Positions 48,801 to 57,059 of a stretch of 64,000 bases of DNA are shown in pieces (positions within the stretch are counted from its first letter, which is position 1; each line of letters begins with the position of its first letter). The translations under genes and the position numbers were made by a program. The notes under the pieces are model-generated. The model was not told the DNA's origin, did not search any database, and saw nothing but the letters and a program-made list of their open reading frames with translations. This DNA comes from Glossina fuscipes (taxonomy: Eukaryota > Arthropoda > Insecta > Diptera > Glossinidae): NCBI RefSeq assembly GCF_014805625.2, contig NW_023998464.1, forward strand, positions 6,159,709-6,223,708. The letters run 5' to 3'.

Positions 48801-49699
48801 ATTAACATCGACTCTCCCTTAATTCGCTTAAAGAATATCCTGTAGAAAAACATTTAAATCACACTTTATTTTTTAAGTATATAAGTGTTCGCTTTTCGTA
48901 GTCTCCTTTAATTTTTCGGAAATGTTTTCTTTCCTTCGTTTTTCGTTTTGTTTTTGTTTACTCTTTTGTAACATCAGGCGAAGATAAATGTTTGGAGAAG
49001 AATTTGGAAGTAAAGGCTACAATTGTGGCTCAAGGCAATGGTAAAATAAACACTTGCATGACATTAAGTAAAAGCAATAAAACACATGCGTCAACATTGA
49101 GTGGCAACGGTTTGGAGACATTGGCGGAAGAGCCGCTAAATGTAGTCACAACGCCAACTACGACGACAAACGGTGGCACTAACGAAATAAATTTTAAATT
49201 TCCTATTGATGATCGTGTGTGCACCATAGATGATTTGATAATTGTGCCACCCGCACCACCGCCACCTGTTAAATCAGTCTCATTAACTCAGCAGGGCAGC
49301 GAGTTCACCAATATTCGTAACAGCAGCAATAGCAATAGCATTAGCAATAGTAATAATCTTGGTTTAATGTACTCAACAACACCTCGCAATTGCGGTAATA
49401 CTACAGCCCGAGCTGCTGTGGCAGCTGCGGCCACCCTAATACCACCGGGTGCACCATCAGACATTGGTACACCCAATTCCTTAACCACAACGCCATTAAC
49501 ACCCGCGCGTTCACCATTACCGCCCGAAGCAATTGTAATGGTCCTACCATCACCGACTGCTTTAATAGAACAACAACAACAACAACAACAACATAAACAG
49601 CAACAGCAACAAAATCATCCCACTCAACAACACCAACGACAGCCTCAACAGCATTTGCTGCATTTAACCACACTTGAACCTTTGGTAAGCGTCAACTGA
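21722..49699 (+). CDS. Leucine-rich-repeat single-pass membrane protein, 12 coding exons (whole gene model)
   Basis: Joined exons: 21722-21863, 31635-31832, 33807-33934, 35726-35869, 35948-36052, 36138-36264, 36426-36622, 38227-38382, 42224-42370, 42519-42681, 47942-48073, 48978-49699. All introns are GT/AG and the phases agree, giving 786 codons plus TGA. Residues 1-23 look like a signal peptide. An N-cap follows with cysteines at CPLECSC (27-33). About 14 leucine-rich repeats (LxxLxLSxNxL) run over roughly 70-420, then a C-cap (NNPLICDECHMG and later cysteines). The transmembrane helix is about 508-530, followed by KRRAR. The tail has PPAPPPPVKS, TP/SP sites, an alanine run and Q-rich 745-774. 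LRR ectodomains of this layout usually act in cell adhesion or ligand binding at the cell surface; that role is inferred. There is no TIR or Ig domain, so it is not a Toll or kekkon. It could belong near the Drosophila capricious/tartan/Lrt-type LRR proteins, but I cannot name the ortholog. Confidence 0.9.
22465..22860 (-). mobile_element. Probable solo LTR
   Basis: The minus strand shows a promoter-like TATATAAATA (22701-22710), then AATAAAAG about 140 bp later (22567-22572) and a downstream segment ending TTTGTAACAAT. A GC-richer upstream part has a 14-bp palindrome CCTGCAGCTGCAGG (22798-22811). This order suits U3-R-U5 of a retrovirus-like element. No second LTR, primer site or target duplication was found, and the ends are uncertain. 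Confidence 0.35.
23031..24010 (-). mobile_element. Non-LTR retrotransposon copy C, decayed 3' end
   Basis: The minus strand shows a remnant of the polymerase (SRTDAVYT, KAFDLVNHKL). An internal deletion joins this to the region after YADD, then degenerate C-terminal ORF2 and a 3' UTR ending near 23035. Many stops and frameshifts are present. It lies in intron 1 of the LRR gene, antisense to it. Confidence 0.7.
24011..26640. other. Intron 1 segment without a gene
   Basis: It lies between non-LTR copies C and B. It holds the hairpin pair at 25752-25814. Short frames (for example 25976-26320) have no support. Confidence 0.5.
25752..25814. other. Two adjacent hairpins sharing TTACAAG
   Basis: 25791-25814 is a perfect 10-bp stem with a 4-base loop (TTACAAGTTT / AAACTTGTAA). 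25752-25784 forms GTTGTATTTGTAA against TTACAAGATACAAC with one bulge. Confidence 0.5.
26693..26710. other. Perfect 18-bp palindrome
   Basis: AGTTCGAAGCTTCGAACT, in intron 1 about 180 bp before the ORF1 remnant of copy B. Confidence 0.7.
26888..27349 (+). pseudogene. ORF1 C-terminal part of copy B
   Basis: The open frame includes KAIFVSRLAPETSVDNIKGYL, VNLKRVSIFKM-like and SLWPVGSLIKEFIPRDRPR motifs. This is the nucleic-acid-binding ORF1 core with the WPxG..(I/V)xxF signature of CR1/L2-like elements. The first 50 or so residues are probably not part of the element, because the zinc finger seen in copy E is absent. No genuine start is visible. Confidence 0.6.
27370..28680 (+). pseudogene. ORF2 endonuclease/linker/RT N-terminal half of copy B
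   Basis: It shows FTETWLKPDLHSS, containing the endonuclease glutamate, and GGGVLIAT, then a deletion. SRPRSR-like, APWFNKTI, HHYYCRYLQFIKSSLF and NLFAEYFRRNF come next. A frameshift near 28075 leads into NSVSIPNLVIS, YRGIAKLSVLPKLFERIV, HGFRKGRSTV and AFDMVNHRLL. Another frameshift at about 28670 ends it. Confidence 0.75.
28681..29644 (+). pseudogene. ORF2 catalytic palm and C-terminal domain of copy B
   Basis: It carries GVPQGSHLGPILFSLYIND, MYADDVKLF and RPILEYASVVWSPSYRCY. The frame is interrupted by TGA at 29282-29284, where copy A has tryptophan (LGWDP), then continues in the same frame to 29644. Otherwise it is nearly collinear with copy A. Confidence 0.78.
30050..30290 (+). mobile_element. 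Non-LTR fragment D, ORF2 C-terminus
   Basis: About 75 bp after the tail of copy B, the frame FLIKFINSAIDPPVFL...KLSLCTFNYKLFN...VLCKNLNK matches the last part of ORF2 in copies A and B (FLIKLINGAIDSPALL, KLSQCKYNFELFNPL). It is more diverged than copy B, so it is a separate insertion or subfamily, not a duplicate of copy B. Confidence 0.65.
30350..31634. other. End of intron 1
   Basis: Non-coding, with a reverse PuPy stretch GACAGGCAGACAAG near 31200 that hints at an old R1-like fragment. It ends in the TTTTTTAG acceptor. Confidence 0.4.
31635..31832 (+). CDS. LRR gene exon 2: end of N-cap and first repeat
   Basis: The acceptor is TTTTTTAG|GTGG and the donor is CTTG|GTAAGT; it enters and leaves in phase 1. 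It encodes GGLNKFPFESIDPEVQ and the first repeat (LEVIRITDSNVPVIGAESL), ending at LKIL, the start of repeat 2. It lies 9.8 kb after exon 1. Confidence 0.88.
33807..33934 (+). CDS. LRR gene exon 3: repeats 2-3
   Basis: The acceptor CTGTAG|ATTTTT restores LKIL-DFSKNNI across the junction, a correct repeat core. The donor is AACG|GTAAGT, phase 0. It encodes LLELDLSKNKIINI. The open frame continues upstream of the acceptor, but only this acceptor gives the right phase and repeat spacing. Confidence 0.86.
34548..35465 (+). repeat. Dispersed repeat R1, copy d (two units)
   Basis: In intron 3 of the LRR gene. It has the same block order as copy c: CGAAGGACGAGG, AACGCCCAGAAGGAAG, CATGTCCGTCTGTCCGTCTG, TTTTTTGCTCATTACTCATA, CCCCATAAAGTGTACAAA and CTCCATATTACAGAGCG. 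An extra partial duplication of about 30 bp lies at 35077-35140. Confidence 0.7.
35726..35869 (+). CDS. LRR gene exon 4: repeats 4-5
   Basis: The acceptor is GATGCTAG|GAG. The donor is CCA|GTTAGT, weaker than the GTAAGT used by most other introns but in phase 0. It encodes LRRLSLADNSI and LKYLDLSGNPLQDLPPDVF. A 78-bp intron follows. Confidence 0.86.
35948..36052 (+). CDS. LRR gene exon 5: repeat 6 and start of repeat 7
   Basis: The acceptor is CGCTTAG|CAA and the donor GAG|GTATGG, both phase 0. It encodes LKIFKCRNCQLKKI, a repeat carrying two cysteines in its variable face, then LAELDLGRNE. Confidence 0.86.
36138..36264 (+). CDS. LRR gene exon 6: end of repeat 7 and repeat 8
   Basis: The acceptor is CTTAACAG|TTC and the donor TTGG|GTAAGA (phase 1). 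It encodes FKFLDKDEFRDV and LTKVLLDGNQL, ending LKHL, completed as LKHLDLSYN by exon 7. Introns on both sides are short (85 and 161 bp). Confidence 0.86.
36426..36622 (+). CDS. LRR gene exon 7: repeats 9-11
   Basis: The acceptor follows a TATATATAG run and the donor is GAG|GTAAGT. It encodes LDLSYNRLAKVP, LTFLDLSYNKLVRL and LRTLNISGN, the most regular repeats in the protein. Confidence 0.88.
36623..38226. other. Intron 7
   Basis: Non-coding. TGTCCATCCGTCCGTAACTG near 37280 and following sequence look like an old dispersed repeat, but no second copy in the window confirms it. Confidence 0.35.
38227..38382 (+). CDS. LRR gene exon 8: repeats 12-13
   Basis: The acceptor is TTTCTCTCCAG|CTT and the donor GAG|GTAAAT, both phase 0. 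It encodes LTHLSIADMGVLPVGLL and LRYLNISGNHLDSM, ending CQELE, which continues to FLDLSRNQL in exon 9. Confidence 0.86.
38383..41158. other. Intron 8, first part
   Basis: AT-rich. The 160-codon frame at 40382-40864 shows no recognisable motif and is probably chance. The headless SINE copy follows. Confidence 0.4.
41159..41242 (-). mobile_element. SINE copy without the tRNA head
   Basis: It shares with the full SINE, in the same order, an ATT-rich tail, TTCTTAAACTAAAAG versus CTAAACTCTTAAAAG, and GCACTAGCA...GGCTATCGGC. The tRNA head is absent. It sits in intron 8 of the LRR gene. A second copy shows that the body belongs to a family. Confidence 0.5.
42224..42370 (+). CDS. LRR gene exon 9: repeat 14 and start of C-cap
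   Basis: The acceptor is CCCTATAG|TTT and the donor CAG|GTAAGC, both phase 0. It encodes LDLSRNQLYGI and the C-cap signature VRLDNNPLICDECHM, the usual end of an extracellular LRR domain. Confidence 0.87.
42519..42681 (+). CDS. LRR gene exon 10: end of C-cap and juxtamembrane stalk
   Basis: The acceptor is TTATCAG|TTG and the donor AGAG|GTAAAT (phase 1). It encodes LQWKWDTYPICFLP with the later C-cap cysteines, then an acidic, polar stalk (ITDEEQNAAS). A 5.3-kb intron carrying a nested gene follows. Confidence 0.85.
43205..43345 (+). repeat. Intronic repeat pair R3, unit 1
   Basis: GTATATTTGTGCTCAAAATACA, then CACAATTTTTGAGATATT and TTTCAAATTTAGTACG. A similar unit lies 490 bp downstream in the same orientation. 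Confidence 0.4.
43695..43860 (+). repeat. Intronic repeat pair R3, unit 2
   Basis: GTATATTTGTGTTCAAGCTACA, then CGCAATTCTTGAGACATT and TTCAAATTTAGTGCAGC. It matches 43205-43345 with scattered differences. Confidence 0.4.
45124..45174. other. Intron 10 flank of the nested gene
   Basis: AT-rich intron sequence between the 43-kb repeat pair and the nested promoter. I see no gene, only a spurious short frame on the opposite strand. Confidence 0.3.
45343..45349 (+). promoter_or_regulatory. CAGGTAA heptamer upstream of the nested gene
   Basis: CAGGTAA is one of the TAGteam variants bound by the Drosophila early activator Zelda. It lies about 90 bp upstream of the TATA box. A single 7-mer is weak evidence. 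Confidence 0.25.
45426..45443 (+). promoter_or_regulatory. TATA box of the nested gene
   Basis: An alternating TA run ends in TATATAAG (45434-45441), about 90 bp before the ATG. Transcription would start near 45460-45470, giving a leader of about 65 bases. Confidence 0.5.
45531..46187 (+). CDS. Nested intronless gene, 218-residue protein of unknown family
   Basis: A single open frame lies inside intron 10 of the LRR gene, on the same strand. I do not recognise the protein. It has no signal peptide or membrane helix. It is polar, serine- and asparagine-rich, with a basic stretch (KNINLKKIKYKHHS), scattered cysteines and an amphipathic acidic/leucine C-terminus (LSLEELFLDLGK). Support for a real gene: the frame is far longer than others in this AT-rich DNA, it has a TATA box about 97 bp upstream, an ATG in acceptable context (CTCAATATG), and two AATAAA signals within 100 bp of the stop. 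It is not repeated elsewhere in the window. A short intronless TATA gene in a host intron resembles early-zygotic or developmentally induced fly genes, but that is only inference. Confidence 0.7.
   Translation: MSNTYVQGCEHIAKSDETSTFQLQRTRSDDLNSFKYSSMDSNIFQRISENIFERTKRTATQANGKNESSNENKNINLKKIKYKHHSMLCLKDSNICEPLKDMLCGGKSTEMYLYSKCSNPDKGESSQNVTIAEDWNNDISLITSHSEGSYWRHSSLKTQAVSAEVLSCSFKEGDDYQVTNNARQRLYFNGPLRKFKGQTCLNKSAGLSLEELFLDLGK
46268..46286 (+). terminator. Two poly(A) signals of the nested gene
   Basis: AATAAA occurs at 46268-46273 and 46281-46286, 80-100 bp after the stop codon, on the coding strand. This supports a short independent transcript. Confidence 0.55.
46870..47195 (+). mobile_element. 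Mariner transposase relic, N-terminal half
   Basis: ETKEKLDKCYGQSVPP and, one frame over, KRGCASTSDE resemble the helix-turn-helix part of mariner transposases (TKxKLDxxYG, FKxGRTS). Further on, WMPRPLAFILKRRK resembles the W(V/M)PRxLTxxQKRxR linker. Frames are broken and no inverted repeats were recognised. It lies in intron 10 of the LRR gene, downstream of the nested gene. Confidence 0.45.
47942..48073 (+). CDS. LRR gene exon 11: transmembrane helix
   Basis: The acceptor is CTCCTTTAG|GTG and the donor AGCA|GTAAGT, phase 1 on both sides. It encodes a helix of about 22 hydrophobic residues (LAILGGIILVLIVTIIISLA) followed by the stop-transfer stretch SKRRARYY. This fixes the N-out, C-in topology. 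Confidence 0.86.
48978..49699 (+). CDS. LRR gene exon 12: cytoplasmic tail and stop
   Basis: The acceptor is AACATCAG|GCG, phase 1. It encodes a 240-residue low-complexity tail: a PPAPPPPVK proline motif that could bind SH3 or EVH1 domains, asparagine/serine runs, AAVAAAATL, several TP and SP sites, and a glutamine/histidine tract coded by CAA/CAG. The stop is TGA followed by C. No catalytic domain is visible. A good donor-like sequence (TTTG|GTAAGC, 49685) lies five codons before the stop, so an alternative 3' end is possible. Confidence 0.85.
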
Positions 49700-49792
49700 C
49701 CTCAGTTTATAATGGGTCATGCGATAAAGATGCCTCAGTTGATACAGCAGCACCAACAACAACAAAATCAACAAAAAACCACTAGCACATAG
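49697..49792 (+). other. In-frame extension after the leaky-context TGA
   Basis: After TGA-C the same frame stays open for 30 codons to TAG (49790-49792). It reads PQFIMGHAIKMPQLIQQHQ, then a Q-rich end coded mainly by CAA, like the tail before the stop. TGA followed by C is the classic leaky context for programmed readthrough in flies. Whether it is translated cannot be seen here. Confidence 0.4.
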
Positions 49793-52700
49793 ATACAAAA
49801 ACGTATATACAAGTGTTTCCATTTTTTTTTTTTTTTTTCCTACCAAACACTTCCACTGGACTTGTACACACATAAATGCATACACAATTGTACAGATGAC
49901 GACTATGTATAGAGTTCAAAATGTTAAATACATATATGTATATTATATAACTATATATATACATGAAGAAATAGAGTATCATTGAGTTAAAGGAAATTAT
50001 ATGAAAAAGAGAAGGAAAAGTTGTTAATAACATTTCATTTGTTTAGTGAAATTATATTAAAATACGCTTTTTATCTCCATCAACCTATGAGAGAAACATT
50101 TTATAAATTTCCTATACTTTTCAGAAACTTCATAGTATACGGAAATATCTATCTATATCTATATAAGAAACTGTCTGGAAGAGTAGCGCATATATTTCGT
50201 GACTTTATATCGATTATGTAGATTATATTTCTCTGATTAATTTTAATTGTGCGATTTTTTGTAAATTGTGTGCTGTCAGTTTTTTCCTTTGGCAAATACC
50301 TTTAGCAATTGGCTTAGAATTAAAAACGACATGTTTTAATGGATTAACTAATTAGACGTATACTATGTGTATATATATGTAAAAGAGACAATTACGCAAT
50401 GATGGATTGAAGTACGAACAGTAATTTCTCTTTTCAAACTCTCCCAAAATTTCTTTCTGTTATTCTACACACTTTTGTCACTAGTGTGTTGTATAGAATG
50501 TCAATTTCGACGTTGGAAATCTCTTTAGAAACGAAAATTATTGTATAGACATTATATTTTATCCTCACTGCATGTCCGATAATCTTATTGAAGTGCAGAC
50601 ATGCCTGCGTTTCGCTACGTACTGAGACACTCTTTGTTTAACTTACGCACAACAGTTAAATTTTTCTAAATCAATCCATTTTGAAGGAACTTTTTTGAAT
50701 TTGTGAAATCTGATCTCGTGCAATGTCAATAACGCTACCCCGTGCAATTTTTCGCTGTTCATTTTAAAGGTTCAAAGACGACGAAGGCTTTACAAGAGTT
50801 TGACAGAGGTTTTCGAGGCACGTTACTACTTAAACGTAAAATTTTCGTTCGCCAAATGTGAGACGATATCAATCTCTGGTTAAACGTTTAGAAATTGCAA
50901 TATTGACAGATTTCTTGGATATATAAAGACATTTTTTTATTTAAAACCAAGTTTTTTTTTTTTGTTGGAGCTTCTTTGTCGCCGGTTGGTTTTTAAAAAA
51001 ATATTAACAACGTTTTTCATATACGTCAACAAATGCAAAGACATGGAAATACAGCGTGTTCCAACAGCAAATTGTTCCAAGTCCTTCGAGACTTTCGCTT
51101 TCGTAACTACAGCTGTTTTCGTGTCAAGTTGTTTTTTTTTTTTTTTTTTTAGCATTGATAACCCTTCTAACTCAATAAAATGTAAGGATACGTGTGTTGT
51201 CAAGAGTTCACACTTTACGTCGGAGACTTCCCTACGCACTTATTAATACTGACTTAAAGCAATATCGGACGCAGTGAAGCCACATATAAATCCGCACTTG
51301 CACAAACTGCCTGTTCATAGTAATAATTGGTAAACTTATGATGTTGTTTATTCAATATTTTCGAAATACAACCTAACTATGTTTCGCTTAAATGCGTTTT
51401 GCGATTATTATACGGGAGATGCAATACGGAAGGTGCAATAGAAAAGAAACATTTTCATAAAAGTTTAAACTGAAGGCTGGCCTAAGGAAAGAATAAAGTG
51501 TATGGCATTATACTCATTCCTATTGCTGTGTAGAGATGCCTATAAGTTTCACTGCATATTGCATTATTTCAAAAGTCATTATTATCTTTTGCATTACCTG
51601 TTAAGCGTTGGTAAAGGTTTATTATATACTTAAAATTAGGTTTAATTTAATATTAATTTATTTATCATATCGGCAGTCATATGAGACTGCATTGATTTCC
51701 ATTATATTTCGTCAGCGTCAAAGTAGATAATATAACTGTAAGGTATGCCATAGTTAACTTTATATACAAAATAAATTGACCTAAATTACAGCAAGCGGAT
51801 GTTAAGACGATAGTTTTAATAAAAAAAAATTATACAAAGTTTAATTAAGTTTCGCACAGAATGCCGTTAATTTGTTATTAAAGCGAAAGTTTCGCCCTAT
51901 ATTATATATTATTAATAAAATATTCTGTAATTCTCATAGAAAAAAAGCAATGGAGAAAATACAAGAAGTTGATTACTCAAAATTTTTACATTCAGTTAAA
52001 TTGACTTTCATTTTTAGCAGAAGTATTTCTTTACCTATGCTTTGTATTTTCTTTTCGCAAAACAAGGTATTCTAAATGTTAGATTTCTCTTTCTTTCATT
52101 CCATATTTGAAGTCAAGAAACCAATATGCGCATAAACTTCGAAAACGTACAACAAATGAATCACTCGCAATTCGCAAACATAGAAGTTTTCTGTTCACTT
52201 CTCATGTTTCTTTGGAGATACTTGGAGTATTGAAAAACATAAAAAAAAAAAATTCGCGCCCTTTACCTTTACAGGTACAGAGCGTATACATGTACGAATA
52301 GCTCTGCCTACAACAGTTCATATTTGTAGATAAGTGCGCAAAGCATATATTTTCTCCGAGCATAAAGTAAAACGCGTCGATGGTCATAGCTTAGAAATGG
52401 TAAAAATAACGGTAACCACTACATCGAGATCGATTGAATAAACGTTTAGCTTACAACATTCCCATACCTGCATCCGGGATTATAAGAAATTTTCAGCTGT
52501 TTCGTGCGTGTCCACATTGCAAAAATTGAAATGATGCAACGTGTGAAAGTTGGATAATCGAAGAAGTGTACCAAATATGTTTACTTGAGATTTCCGATGA
52601 GGTAATCTTAAGGGGGAATCCATCAACGACACGTTATTAATTGCTTATTTTACCGTGTTCCAGGTTAATATATAGAAAATATTGTTTTTCTGATATACCT

Positions 52701-54706
52701 CAAACTATCCTGTATCATTTTCAAAAAGAGTAAGTTACTTTTTGGCTTTTACTTATGCTGCTAGTATTAAGAAGCAGTCAATTTATTGGTTTACAAAACA
52801 CTCACAAGTAAGCAAGGAAGTAATTTTTAGCCCAAGCTTAGAGACCATGTTTTCGAGGAACCCTTAGCAAATATCATATCTTTCTCTCCCCTTTTTTCCT
52901 TTGGGAAAAAGGAAAATGTTGTGAGCCATTAGCATTTGTTATTCGTTTTTATATAAGCTCTTGCTTATACTATAAGCACTATAAGCACTACCATGGCAGC
53001 AGCCAGTGAATAATTGCCACAAGCAATAGTGGTAAATATCTTTGATTTAAAGCAGGATGCACCAGACATTTAAAACTTGTAAGAATAATTGTTTAACTTC
53101 CAATACACTTTATTTCCTACTCTCCATTTGGAATCTTGCATTGCCAGACGTACTAAGGAAGGAAGTATCGGCACACTTTAGCTCTTTTGGCCGTTTTTTT
53201 TTTTTTAGTCACTACTTCATTTAATAAATATTTTCCATCATTGTTCTTCTTTTGAGAGATGGTGAGTAATTATGGTGAGAAAATACCAAAATCGTGTATA
53301 TATTAAAATGAAAAGATAATAAATGATTAAAAAATTGTTTTTAAATATAATTTCGACTACATGTACGACGAGAAGATGTATATATATATATATATAAAAA
53401 AAAAAAAAACAAAAAAGTGCTCCTATACAAATGAAATTTGTATAAACGGTACAGTGTAGCGTTTAAGCTGTAGCATTAGCTTACTTTTTATACACAAATA
53501 CACTCGTAAATATATGTGTTTTAGAATAGTTATAATGGAAATGTATTAAGTTTTAAATAAAAGAATTACATTTTGAATGAATATTGATTTAAGAAGATAT
53601 ATAAAATTAAATAATATTATGCAGAAGTACATATAAAATTATAATAATACTTGTTAGTTGTTAAGTTTTTACATCAATATTAATTCTTACGATTTTTAAA
53701 TTAATTTTTTTTCAAGAAATTCTAGACATTTAAAAGAGTTACGTTTCTTAACATTCATTTATTTATCTATAAAAGATTAACACACAATAAAGAGAGAGAA
53801 CAAAAATTGACAATTAATAATGCAATCGTAGATTTCTTTTTATCGCTGGAGCATTTAATGGTAAATCAAGTTTTCTTCTCTTCATATATTGCTTCTCTAT
53901 TACATATCAGCTTCATTCATTTTTCCATACTTATCTCTGCCAAGTATGTTAAGCTCACTTATGACAATGTCAAAAATGTACTTCGGAGACTTTAATATAA
54001 TGGCAGCCGATTTTGTTCGAGTCAAAACAAACGACTGAACAAATTTTCTGCATAACTTACGGGTTTTGTTTTGGAGAAAAGGGCAAACGCAGCTTATTCA
54101 AGAGCTTATATTAAACAGCCTAAAGATAGCTGCAAGTAAATAAGAAATTAAAACAATTGTAATACGAAAATTTAAAAAGTATCAACTGAGGTAAATCCAT
54201 TGACGCCTACACGCTACAACCTTTAAGACTCTGGTAAATGCTTGAACCATTCTATTCCTAGTCAAAATGAATTTAAAATTTGATCCCTTTTACCTATCTC
54301 TTACAGGCGTATTAGCTTATGCAAGCGCAACGTATTCATTGAGAATTTGAAAATAGTTTTAAATTTGTTTAAAGTTTTCATTCTCGCTTGCATACATACA
54401 TACCCGCTTGCGCGCACGCATGCTTAGCAGTTGCTTTTAAGAGGCACATGTATCTGTCTTTTTTCAACCACGATAACTTTCAGTCGTTTAAATAGCAAAT
54501 GGCGTTGTTAGTTTCGTTTCGTTGCAAAATAACATCAAAAGATCGCGCAATCTTCGCCCCCGCCTTTCATTCTCGTCATCGTTTTAATAACAAGGAATAT
54601 TAATGTAAGGCAGCTTACACCGTGCATCGAGCAAAATTTTCGCCATGAAATATTGTACATTAGACCTTTTTATCATCTAAAGAATCAGTTTTCACAGGAT
54701 CGATTA
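49793..54706. other. Downstream of the LRR gene
   Basis: Probably begins with the 3' UTR. AATAAA hexamers occur at several places (for example about 51173 and 53556), but none can be assigned. A T-run near 49823, AT-rich repeats near 53370-53412, and no gene. Confidence 0.45.
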
Positions 54707-55060
54707 TATGAAAGGGGGTTCAAAAAATTACCCCAGTCGAACCAAATTTTTCACACCAATCAAGAACATCGATAAAGTATTGCTCAGCGACTTTTGTCGA
54801 GAAATTTTGAATATTACAAAATCTTTGCAAATAATGGCTTTTCAAACTAAAGCTTGCCAGTATACCAACTTTCATCAAAATATCTTAAAAATTGCGACCT
54901 GTAGCTGGAACACAAATTTTCATGGACAGACACCAAGCAAGCTGATAGCGATTCAGAACATGATCCATATAATAAAGGGTGGATCTATCCTAAGCCCCTA
55001 AGTGTTACAAACGTGTGCATAAACTTTGTACACCCTGCACCATAAGGCGATTTAGGGTAC
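54707..55060 (+). repeat. Dispersed repeat R2, copy 1
   Basis: Blocks TTCAAAAAATTACCCCAG, TGTCGAGAAATTTTGAA, TCATCAAAATATCTTAAAA and GTAGCTGGAACACAAAT recur in the same order at 56551-56915. Non-coding; the small open frame is not conserved between the copies. Confidence 0.6.
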
Positions 55061-55300
55061 AACTACTTTATTTTCAGGACGCGTCAAGTTATGACATTAT
55101 ACGTTAAGAAATATGAGGTCCTGTCGGTTTCTGTGACAACAGTTTACGACACGTAAGCACACGTTTATTTGGCTCATGTTCGGCTCTCCATTTTTTTCGT
55201 TGAACGTACACATACTGACGTAGTAAATTAACTAAAACAAAGTTGATTCAGGTTAGTGTGAAGCGATAGCCTACACCTAGCTACAGAAAAAGTTTATTTA

Positions 55301-55620
55301 CGCCACTGTATTTTATACGACTTGGAACAAGGGCGTAAAGCTACAAAAGCATTTAATTATATTAAAATTGTTAGGTGAGGGTATAGTTTCTGATAGGACA
55401 TGTAGAAGATGATTCCAAAAATTTGAAATAAGTTATTTCGATCTTTCTAATAAGCCATGTTCTGAAGCAAGGTCGTATTGTGGCAACATCGGGGATCTCA
55501 AACAGGATTCGTGATTTGTATTTTGTTTTATTCCGAAAACGGACTGAACTCCCCGGTAGATCTAATATTTGTTTGCAATGGAAATATGTATGCGTTTACT
55601 ATAAAAATGTACAAGTGGCA
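55301..55620 (+). mobile_element. Mariner transposase relic, N-terminus with internal deletion
   Basis: RHCILYDLEQGRKATKAF, GEGIVSDRTCRR and FQKFEISYFDLSNKP match the DNA-binding domain of mariner transposases (FxxGxxAxEA, G...V..RT...WF.KF..G.FDL.D.PR). A piece like the WVxYxNVxxxxxW block occurs at 55579-55620, directly after a gap. Stops are present in every frame. Confidence 0.6.
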
Positions 55621-56169
55621 ATTTAAACGTCGTTATTAACAGACTTACTTTTAATGGGTTTCTAAGTAGACGACAGATTTGAGAAACTTTCTATTAATGG
55701 GATAAAAAATAAAGATGTGCGTTTATATACATATATATGAATGATAGTAGGTAAGTACATTTGCAGATATCACGAATTAGGTATAATTCATCATTTTTAA
55801 AACTTTTCCAACAACAATTTTTTAGTAAAAAAGTTTTGCGTTCGTTTCAAATCTTTTTTGCTCTATTTATAGGCAAATTTTTATGTGTAATATTGTTAAC
55901 CAATAGATGTAAAGTTTATTATATTCGTATCAATTAGGTAAACAAATTTGGCTGTAAAAGAAATTTTCGTGTTGAAGGTAACACAAAACACCTGAAAATA
56001 TTACAGTTTGGCTAAACCGACTACCCACACTACCTTGTCTAATATAACTCTTACTTTTGCTATAGAACACTAAAATTATACCCTGTTTTTATAGGAACCT
56101 ACTATTACGTATGTATGTTAAAAAGTAGAACTCTTTCCGAATAAAGGTTTACTTTCAGCATAGTTAATT

Positions 56170-56915
56170 TTTATATCAAACTACTATTATAGTTCAATTT
56201 TTATCATAAAATATTAGAACTTGGACTTATCGGCCTTAAAAAAACTAAAATTTTCGTAAAAATTCTTATATAGGGTAGGGGAGTTAAAAACAGGCTTGGG
56301 TGGTCCAAGTTTGGCACAGTGATTTTTTTTATCTTAAATTACTATTATGGATTAGATTTGGTCATAACACATTGAAATTTAGACTTTTCTGCCCTTTTCT
56401 GAATCAATTTTCGCAAAAAACTGTATATAGGGTAGCCTGAGATGATGTAAATTTGGTGCAGTTAATATTCCATCTTAAATTACTAATATGATCAGATTTT
56501 AATCGTCATGATTGAAAGCATTTTTGCCATATGAACTTTAGTTTTCGTTACGTGAGAAGGGATTCAAAAATTACCCCAGCCGGTCCAAAGTTTTCATACC
56601 AGTTTAGAATGCCGAAATACTATTCCTTGGCCGCTTGTGTCGAGAAGTTTTGAAACATGCAATATTTTCAAAATAAGGCGTACATAGGGAGTAGGTGAAA
56701 AAGTGCAGCAATCCAAAGCGTTCATTTTAGTGTCAAAGCACGTCAGTGTGCCAAATTTCATCAAAATGTCTTAAAAATTGCGGCCCGTAGCTTGAACACA
56801 AATTTACATTGGCAGAGGTCAGACGGACAGACAAGCTTATCGGTATAATAAAAGATGATACCAAGCCCTTGTTGATGTTATATATGTCCGCGTAAACCAC
56901 AAGTGGTAGAGGGCA
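56170..56915 (+). repeat. Dispersed repeat R2, copy 2, with tandem monomers
   Basis: The right half matches copy 1. The left part has three diverged units of roughly 140-155 bp, each starting with (T)AAA(T/C)TACTA(T/A)TATG and carrying TATATAGGGTAG, at about 56177, 56334 and 56477. This is a small satellite-like array feeding into the dispersed repeat. Confidence 0.55.
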
Positions 56916-57059
56916 CAATCATCGAACGAAAACAAACTACTTATGCGTTTGTGTAATGATCACATATCGTCAATACAATCTACACAATATGTGCAGGTTA
57001 TACGCTCTCGCATTGTTTGCAGTTGTCTTCTCTTCACAAATTGAGGTTAGCGCAGGTAA

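Noticed and set aside
49030..49673. Minus-strand frames opposite exon 12
   Set aside because: They are antisense shadows of the glutamine/asparagine repeat-rich tail.
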